From the NCBI RefSeq assembly GCF_007641235.1, contig NZ_CP038157.1, positions 310,001-374,000 on the forward strand: a stretch of DNA of 64,000 nt. The letters are read 5' to 3'. Made by a program: the position numbers and the translations under genes. The notes beneath the pieces are model-generated. The model was not told the DNA's origin. It was given only the letters and a program-made list of their open reading frames with translations, and did not search any database. The DNA is from Corynebacterium sanguinis (GTDB taxonomy: Bacteria > Actinomycetota > Actinomycetes > Mycobacteriales > Mycobacteriaceae). Positions 8,254-16,400 of this stretch are shown piece by piece (the first letter of the stretch is position 1; every line of letters starts with the position of its first letter).

Positions 8254-8625
8254 TCACCCCACGACGCACACCGCGATGGCGTAGTCGCCGTCGTGGGATA
8301 GGGACAGCGATGTTGCCTCCGGCGCCGCGTCGACAAGCGAGCCGCGCAGCGCAATCGTAACGCGGCCAAACGCGTCCGCGACCACCTCGATGTCGCTGAA
8401 ATCGACGTCGGAGTGCGCGGGCGGCGACCCGTAGCGCGACTGCGCCCACGCCTTGATGTAGGCCTCCTTCGCCGCCCACCGCGCGGCTAGCGACGCGACG
8501 GGCGAGGGCTTGGCCGCACACTCGCGCCGCTCCCTCTCCGTAAACACGCGCGTAAACGTCGAGCCAGAGACGTCCAGCTGCGACGCAAACGCCGAAATCT
8601 GGACGATATCGGTGCCGACATGCAT
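8254..8625 (-). CDS. acpS: Holo-[acyl-carrier-protein] synthase AcpS
   Basis: Transfers 4'-phosphopantetheine from CoA to the serine of the ACP domain of FAS-I. Family motifs are VGTDIVQI (metal-binding Asp), RVFTERE, RWAAKEAYIKA (catalytic Glu/Lys) and LSLSHDGDYAIA. Length is about 123 residues. The ATG before HVGTDIV is preferred because AAGGAG lies 10 nt upstream; a GTG three codons earlier has the same AAGGAG too close. Bacterial FAS-I lacks the fungal built-in PPT domain, so a separate AcpS is required. Here acpS is divergent from accD1-fas and shares their upstream region. Confidence 0.92.
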   Translation of the reverse strand: MHVGTDIVQISAFASQLDVSGSTFTRVFTERERRECAAKPSPVASLAARWAAKEAYIKAWAQSRYGSPPAHSDVDFSDIEVVADAFGRVTIALRGSLVDAAPEATSLSLSHDGDYAIAVCVVG

Positions 8626-8700
8626 TGGGCCCACTCTCCTTGCCTATCCAAAAAACGTGTTGTAAATCACATCTACGCGAACACCCAGTATAAACGCTTA

Positions 8701-8733
8701 ACTTACCCGGCAGTAAGCTACGTTTCGGTAAGT
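8701..8733. promoter_or_regulatory. Repeated CTTAC/GTAAG dyads in the acpS-accD1 divergent promoter region
   Basis: Within 33 bp there is an inverted pair acttacc / ggtaagt and an internal cttac-ccggca-gtaag dyad, giving three half-sites for one protein. The location, between acpS and accD1-fas, is where a lipid regulator such as the corynebacterial FasR would be expected. I cannot match it to a remembered FasR consensus, so the regulator is unassigned. Confidence 0.4.
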
Positions 8734-8774
8734 GCGCCGGAGGATGACTACCACCCCGCATTATTGTGCGCCGT

Positions 8775-10400
8775 ATGACGATTTCGCCGTACAAACCGGT
8801 CGAGCGGCTCGCCACGGCGCCCCGCACGACGGCAGACAAGATCGCCGATCTGCTCGCCCGCCGCGAGGAATCGCAGGCGCCGCTGGGCAGCGCAGCCCAC
8901 GAGAAGGTCCGGGCCGCCGGGAGGATGACCGCGCGCGAGCGGCTGGATTACCTCCTCGATGAAGACTCCTTCGTCGAAACCGGCCAGCTCGCGCGCCACC
9001 GCACCCACGATTTCGGCATGTTCTCCAAGCGTCCCGTCACCGACGGCATCATCACCGGCTTCGGCACCATCGATGGCCGCGAGGTCTGCATCTTCTCCCA
9101 GGACGGCACCGTCTTCGGCGGCGCGTTGGGCGAGGTCTACGGCGAGAAAATGGTCGCGCTCCAGGAGCTCGCCGTGACCACAGGCCGACCGCTGATTGGC
9201 CTCTACGAGGGCGCTGGGGCCCGCATCCAAGACGGTGCCGTGTCCCTGGACTGGATCGCCGCCACGTTCCGCCTCAACGTCAAGGCCTCGGGCGTCGTCC
9301 CGCAGATCTCGGTGATCATGGGCGCCTGCGCCGGCGGCAACGCCTACTCCCCCGCCCTGACCGACTTCGTGGTCATGGTGGACAAGACATCGAAGATGTT
9401 CGTCACAGGCCCCGACGTGATCAAAACGGTCACCGGCGAGAACATCACGCAAGAGGAGCTCGGCGGCGCTTGGACCCACATGGGCAGCGCCGGCAACTGC
9501 CACTACGTCGCCGCCAGCGACGCCGACGCCCTCGACTGGGTCGGCGACCTCGTCGGCTACCTTCCCAGCAACAGCCGACTGAACGCGCCGGCGGAGTACG
9601 CCGAGCCCGACACCGAGATCGGCGACTTCGACCGCGAGCTGGACTACATTATTCCCGACAACGTCTCGCAACCCTACGACGTGCGCGAGGTGATCACCCG
9701 AATCGCCGACGACGGCGAGTTCATGGAGATCATGGAGCAGCGCGCCGAAAACGTCGTCGTCGCGTTCGGCCGCATCGACGGCGAGGTCGTCGGCTTCGTC
9801 GCCAACCAGCCCAGCGTCCTCGCCGGCTGCCTCGACATCGACTCCTCCGCCAAGGCCGCCCGCTTCGTGCGCACCTGCGACGCCTTCAACATCCCGCTCG
9901 TGCTGCTTGTCGACGTCCCCGGGTTCCTGCCCGGCGCCGCCCAAGAGCACGACGGCATCCTGCGCCACGGCGCGAAGCTTCTCTACGCCTACGGCGAGGC
10001 GACGGTGCCGAAAATCACCGTCACCATGCGCAAGGCCTACGGCGGGGCGTACTGCGTGATGGGCTCGAAGGGCCTCGGCGCAGACGTGAACCTGGCGTGG
10101 CCGACCGCCCAGATCGCGGTGATGGGTGCCGCCGGCGCCGTCGGGTTCATCAACCGCAAGGAGATAAAGGCCGCGCGCGACTCCGGGATGGGCGAAGCCG
10201 AGCTGGCCGACCTCGTCGCCTCATTCGAGCGCGAGTACGAAGACACCATCCTCAACCCCTACAACGCCGCCGAGCGCGGGCTTATCGACGCCGTCATCCT
10301 GCCTTCGGAAACCCGCACGACCATCGCCGCCAACCTGCGCCTTCTGCGCGGAAAAACTGTGGCGCGCCCGGCGCGCAAGCACGGCAACATCCCCCTCTAG
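8775..10400 (+). CDS. accD1: Acyl-CoA carboxylase beta subunit AccD1 (DtsR1), acetyl-CoA carboxyltransferase
   Basis: A 541-residue carboxyltransferase that moves CO2 from carboxybiotin on AccBC to acetyl-CoA, giving malonyl-CoA for the synthase encoded 23 nt downstream. It has both crotonase-like halves. The N-domain carries [12 protein letters not shown] and [11 protein letters not shown] with the oxyanion-hole Gly pair near residues 186-187. The C-domain carries ADRAENVV-like [24 protein letters not shown] and [15 protein letters not shown], and the protein ends [11 protein letters not shown]. The ATG before TISPYKP was chosen because it matches the remembered DtsR1 N-terminus (MTIS...). 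The Shine-Dalgarno is weak. In C. glutamicum dtsR1 neighbours dtsR2, but here they are 42 kb apart. Confidence 0.93.
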   Translation: MTISPYKPVERLATAPRTTADKIADLLARREESQAPLGSAAHEKVRAAGRMTARERLDYLLDEDSFVETGQLARHRTHDFGMFSKRPVTDGIITGFGTIDGREVCIFSQDGTVFGGALGEVYGEKMVALQELAVTTGRPLIGLYEGAGARIQDGAVSLDWIAATFRLNVKASGVVPQISVIMGACAGGNAYSPALTDFVVMVDKTSKMFVTGPDVIKTVTGENITQEELGGAWTHMGSAGNCHYVAASDADALDWVGDLVGYLPSNSRLNAPAEYAEPDTEIGDFDRELDYIIPDNVSQPYDVREVITRIADDGEFMEIMEQRAENVVVAFGRIDGEVVGFVANQPSVLAGCLDIDSSAKAARFVRTCDAFNIPLVLLVDVPGFLPGAAQEHDGILRHGAKLLYAYGEATVPKITVTMRKAYGGAYCVMGSKGLGADVNLAWPTAQIAVMGAAGAVGFINRKEIKAARDSGMGEAELADLVASFEREYEDTILNPYNAAERGLIDAVILPSETRTTIAANLRLLRGKTVARPARKHGNIPL

Positions 10401-10423
10401 AACCGATAAGGACTTTCACAGCA

Positions 10424-13400
10424 ATGAAGAACCTCACCCCGTTGACCAGCATGACCTCGCCCGCCGTAATCTTCCAAGGCCAGGGTACCAACTGGCAGCT
10501 TGCGCTGGCCGACGCCGCCGCGACCCCCATGACCCACGCGCGCCTCAACTCGCTTCTTGATGCTGCCCGCAGCGTAACCGGACCAATCGCCCGTCCCCTG
10601 GCCTCGAGCGTTCCGGGCGTCGTTGAGCGTCTGCGCGCGATCATGGACCCCGACCAGGCCACCGCGGTCAACGACGTCGACCGCCTCCCCGCCGTGTCCG
10701 TGCCCGGCATCGTGCTTGCCCAGATCGCGGCCACGGACCAGCTGCGCGGGCTGGGGCTCGACATCGACTCCGCCGCCCTCGCCGGGCACTCCCAGGGCAG
10801 CCTCGGCGTGGCCGCCGCGTCGCACCCCGAGCACGCGCTCGCATTCGCGTTCATCCTCGGCGCGGCCGCATCCGCCACCTCCAGCGGGCGCGATGCCCGC
10901 TCCCGCATGCTGTCCGTGCGCGGCATCCACCGCGGTGACCTGGACCGCTTCCTGGGTACCCAGCCCGCCGTCGTCAACGGCCCCCGCCACGTCGTGTTTT
11001 CGGGTGAGCCCGCCGAGCTGGAGGCCGCTGTATCAGCGATCAACGCCGCCGCGGCCGAGTTCAACGCGAGGCTGGAGGCCGCCGAGTTCGGCGGCTCGGA
11101 GATGAACCCGGTCTACGATTTCCTTCCCGTCGCCTACCCCTTCCATAACGAGGGCAACGAGGACGCCGTCGAGCTGGCCGTCAAGTGGGCGCAGGCCTGC
11201 GGGATCGATCTCGGCGAGACCACCCCGCGCGACTTGGCCCAGGCCATCCTGCACGACCCCCACGACTATCCCGCGCTGGTGCGCGGCCTGCTTGAGCAGG
11301 GCGTAAGCCACATCGTCGCGCTCGACCCGGCCGTGGCGAGCATCACCACCAAGCTCGTCGCCGGGGCGGGCGTGCCCGTGATCACCGCGGACAGCGCGAC
11401 CGCGCGCGACAACCTCGCCCGCCCGGGCGCACCTGTGCCGGAGGCCGCCGACTACTCCCGCTTCGCGCCCCGCCTGGTGCGCCTCCCCGACGGCGAGACG
11501 TACACGCAGACCCGCTTTTCCACGCTGACCGGCCTTTCCCCGATCATCCTCGGAGGCATGACCCCGACGTCCGCGGACGGCGAGATCGTCGCCGCGGCCG
11601 CCAACGCCGGATATTGGACGGAGCTTGCCGGCGGCGGCATGTACTCCGAAGACGTGTTCACGCAGCACAAGAACACCTTGGTCGAGCACCTAGAGCCGGG
11701 GCGCACCGCCCAGTTCAACACCATGTTCTTCGACCGCTTCTTGTGGAACCTCCAGTTCGGTCAGACCCGCATGGTGCCCAAAGCCCGCGCCGCGGGCGCA
11801 CCGTTCAACGGGGTCTGCATCTCGGCCGGCATCCCCGAGGTCGAGGAGGCCACAGACCTTCTTGCTCAGTTGCGTGCCGACGGCTTCCCCTACATCGCCT
11901 TCAAACCGGGTACGACCGCACAGGTCCGCGCGGTGTTGAAGATCGCCGAAGCCAACCCCGACGTGCCCGTCATCCTCATGGTCGAAGACGGCCACGCCGG
12001 AGGACACCACTCCTGGGTGGACCTTGACGACATTCTCATCGAGACCTACGGCGAGGTGCGTGAGCACGACAACGCCTATCTCACCGTCGGCGGAGGCGTC
12101 TACTCCCCCGAGCGCGCCTCCGATCTCATCACCGGTGACTGGGCGACGCGCTGGGACCTGCCTCTCATGCCGGTCGACGCTGTGTTTATTGGAACCGTCG
12201 CCATGGCCACCAAGGAGGCCAAGGCCACCGACTCCGTCAAGGACCTGCTGGTCAACACCAAGGGACTTACCCCGGATGAGAACGGCGGCTGGGTTTCGCG
12301 CGGCACCGGGCGCAACGGCGTGGCGTCGTCGCAAAGCCACTTGCTCGCCGACATCCACGACCTCGACAACTCGTTCGCGCGCGCGTCGCGGCTGATCACG
12401 AGCCTGTCCATCGAGGAGTACGACGAGCGCCGCGACGAGATCATCGAGGCCCTGTCGAAGACCTCGAAGCCGTTCTTCGGCGACATTGAAACCATGACCT
12501 ACGCGGAGTGGGTCAACCGGTTCGTCGAGCTCGCCTACCCGTTCACGGATTCCTCGTGGGACAAGCGCTTCCTCGCGGTGCTGCAGCGCGTCGAGGCGCG
12601 CCTGAACCCCAGCGACCACGGCGAGATCGAGTCGCTGTTTGAGCTGGGGGTGGACGCGCGTGAGGGCGCCGATAAGCTGCTGGCTGCCTACCCTGTCGCG
12701 CACGAGGTCAAGGTCTCCCCGCGCGATGCCGCGTGGTGGTTAGCGCTGCACTACGCCTACCCGAAGCCGATGCCGTGGGTGCCCGCGATCGACGGGGACT
12801 TGAAGGTCTGGTTCGGCAAGGACACGCTGTGGCAGGCCCAGGACCCCCGCTACACTGCCGACCAGGTCCGCATCATCCCCGGCCCCGTCGCGGTCGCGGG
12901 AATCACCAAGAAGAACGAGCCCGTCGCCGAGCTCCTCGGCCGCTTCGAGGCCGCCACGACGCACTCGCTTCTCGACGCCGGCGTCACCGCCACCGAGCGC
13001 TTCTCCCGCCTCGCCGACGCCACCAGTGTCGAGGAGTACCTCAAGGCCGCCCCGACACTGGTCTGGCACGGCCACCTAATGGACAATCCCGCCTACGCGA
13101 TGGACGAGTGCGCCTACGAGATCGTCGAGGAGGCCGACGGCTGGGCGATCCGCATCGTCACCGACTCCTACTGGGACGATCTGCCGGAGGACCAGCGCCC
13201 GTTCTACGTGCGCGACGTGACCATCCCGATCGACCTGCCCGCGGGTGTCGCCACCGGCGCGTCCCCGGTCGTGTCCGACGAGCGTCTGCCGAAGTCCGTC
13301 TACGACCTGCTCGCCGGCCTGGCGGGCGTGGGCTCGACCTCCGAGACCGGTGACGACATTGCCGAGATGCCCTCGCTTGTCGACGGCATCGCCCACGCCT

Positions 13401-16400
13401 CGTTCACCTTCCCCGCTTCCCTGCTCGCCGCGCACACCGCGGTGACTGGCGCCGCGCTCGGCGAGGACGTCGTGGCGGGCACCCCGGACGTGCTCGTTGG
13501 GCCGTGCTGGCCGGCGATCTACACCGCGCTTGGTTCCGGCATGCTGCCCGACGGCTTCCCCGTCATCGAGGGCCTGCTCAACGCCGTGCACCTCGACCAC
13601 CTCATTGACCTGCGTGTGCCGCTGCGCGAGCTTGCGAACGGCCGCACCATCGACGTGGCCTCGCACTGCAGCTCGATTGACGAGTCCTCCGCGGGGCGCA
13701 TCGTCACCGTCGAACTCGAGCTCTCCTCCGGCGGCGAGGTCGTGGCCACCCAGATGCACCGCTTCGCCATCCGCGGCCGCGCGACCGTGGCCACCCCTCC
13801 CGTGCCCGCCCCGCAGTTCGGCGGCGGCGCCGACGCGGACGCTGTGGAGGCCACCCCGCGCTCGTTTGTGGACCGCGCCGTGGTCACCGCCCCGCACGAC
13901 ATGACCCCGTTCGCGCTGGTGAGCGGCGACTACAACCCGATCCACACCTCCTACAACGCCTCTGGGCTCGTCGGACTGAGCGCGCCACTGGTGCACGGGA
14001 TGTGGCTCTCCGCCACCGCCCAGCACGTCGCCGGGCGCCACGGCGAGGTCACCGGCTGGACGTACAACATGTACGGCATGGTGCAGCTCGATGACGTCAT
14101 CGAGATCACCGTCGAGCGCGTCGGGCGCGTGGGCATCCGCCCGGCACTGGAGGTGACCTGCCGCATCGGCGGCGAGGTGGTCTCGCGCGGCCAGGCGCTT
14201 CTGGCGCAGCCGCGCACCGCCTACGTCTACCCGGGCCAGGGCGTGCAGGCCGAGGGCATGGGTGCGGGAGATCGCCAGGCCAGCCCCGCCGCGCGCGAGA
14301 TCTGGCGCCGCGCCGACCGTCACACCAGGACCAACCTGGGCTTTTCCATCCAGCGCATCGTGGATGAGAACCCGACCGAGATCACGGTGCGCGGCGAGGT
14401 GTTCAAGCACCCGAATGGCGTGCTGCACCTGACCCAGTTCACCCAGGTCGCCCTGGCCGTGGTGGCGTACGCGCAGACCGAGCGGCTGCGCGACGCGAAC
14501 GCGCTGGCCACCGGCGCGATGTTCGCCGGGCACTCGCTGGGCGAGTACACGGCGCTTGCGTCACTCGGCGGGATTTTCGACCTCGAGGCCGTGATCGACA
14601 TCGTCTACTCGCGCGGCTCCGCGATGGGTTCGCTCGTGCCGCGCGATGCCGAGGGCAACTCCGACTACGGCATGGGTGCGCTGCGCCCGAACATGATCGG
14701 TGTGGCACCGGGCGACGTCGTGGATTACGTCGCCTCGGTGGCACATGCCGCCGGGGAGTTTTTGGAGATTGTCAACTACAACATCTCCGGCCAGCAGTAC
14801 TCTGTGGCCGGAACCAAGCGCGGCCTCGCCGCCCTGGCCCAGGCCGCCAACGGTGTGCGCGAGCGCGCGTTCGTCACCGTGCCGGGCATCGACGTGCCCT
14901 TCCACTCCCGCGTGCTGCGCGACGGCGTGCCGGCCTTCGCCCAGAAGCTCGACGAGCTGCTGCCCGCCGAGATCGACGTGGCCACCCTCGAGCACCGCTA
15001 TGTGCCCAACCTGGTCGCCCGGCCCTTCGAGCTGTCCCAGGACTTCATCGACGCCGTCACCGCCGAGGTCCCTTCAGAGCGCCTCGCCGGAGTCACGGTG
15101 GACAACACTCCCGCAGGCGAGCTCGCCCGCATCCTCCTCATCGAGCTTCTGGCCTGGCAGTTCGCCTCGCCGGTGCGCTGGATTGAAACGCAGGACCTGC
15201 TCATCGGGCGCGTCGATCAGCTCATCGAGGTCGGCCTCGCTGCCTCGCCGACGCTGACCAACCTGGCCAAGCGCGAGATGGACGTGATCGGCCGCCACAT
15301 CCCGGTGCTCAACGTCGAGGCGAGCCAGGACACCGTCATGCTGGCGGACTCCATCGCCGCGCCCGAACCGGAGGAGGCGAATCAGCCGGAGCAGCCTGGG
15401 CAGGCGGAGGAGGTTGAGCCCGCCACCGCTCCCGAGCCTGCGGCAGCCGCGCCCTCCCCGTCTTCCACTCCCGCTCCCGCTGCGGCCGGCGGCTCGCCCG
15501 TCACCGACCTCCCGTTTAGCGCCGCTGACGCCATCGACGTGCTCTTCGCGTTCCAGAATAAGATCCGCGTGGAGCAGATCACCGGCTCCGACACCATCGA
15601 GGAGCTCACGGGCGGGGTGTCGTCGCGACGCAACCAGCTGCTCATGGACATGTCCGCCGAGCTTGGGGTGCCCGCCATCGACGGCGCCGCCGAGGCCGAC
15701 GTGACCACGCTGCGCGAGCGCGTGAGAACCGCCGCCCCCGGTTACGCTCCCTTCGGCTCCGTGCTCTCCGAGGCAATCGGCGCGCGCCTGCGCCAACTTC
15801 TCGGTGTGGCAGGGCTTAAACCCGCACACGTCGGCGACCACGTCACCGGCACCTGGGCGCTGCCCGCGTCCTGGGTTCCCCACGTCGAGGCTGAAATCCT
15901 GCTGGGCACCCGCCAGGAGGAGTCGGTGCGCGGTGGTGCCCTCGGCACTCTGCCCGGCGCGTCTTCGAAGTCCGAGGTGAACACGCTTATCGACGCCGCC
16001 GTGGCCAACGTCGCCGCCCGCCACAGCATCAACGTCAGCCCGGCAAAGGCAGGTGGCGCCTCCGGCGGCGCAGTGGTCGACTCCGCAGCCCTCGAGGCCT
16101 ACCGCGACGAGGTGACCGACACGCTGGTGACCACCGCGCGCACACTGTTGGCCAAGCTCGGCGTCGGAGACGAGCACGTCGAGATCGAAGCACCCGACAC
16201 CACCGTCCTCGAAACCGTCGAGGCTGAGCTGGGCGCCGGCTGGGTCTCGCAGGTCACCCCCCGCTTCGACGCGCGCAAGGCAGTGCTTTTCGACGACCGC
16301 TGGGCCCAAGCGCGCGAGGACCTCGCCCGCGTGGCCCTGGGCGAGGCGGACATTGCGGTGGAGCGCTTCCGCGACACCGGGCAGACTGTGGCCGAGCAGG

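Noticed and set aside
9470..10423. An upstream in-frame extension of the fas reading frame, giving a protein of 3294 residues
   Set aside because: This part lies inside accD1 in another frame, is extremely Arg-rich and lacks any FAS-I similarity. The synthase clearly begins at the ATG at 10424 after the accD1 stop.
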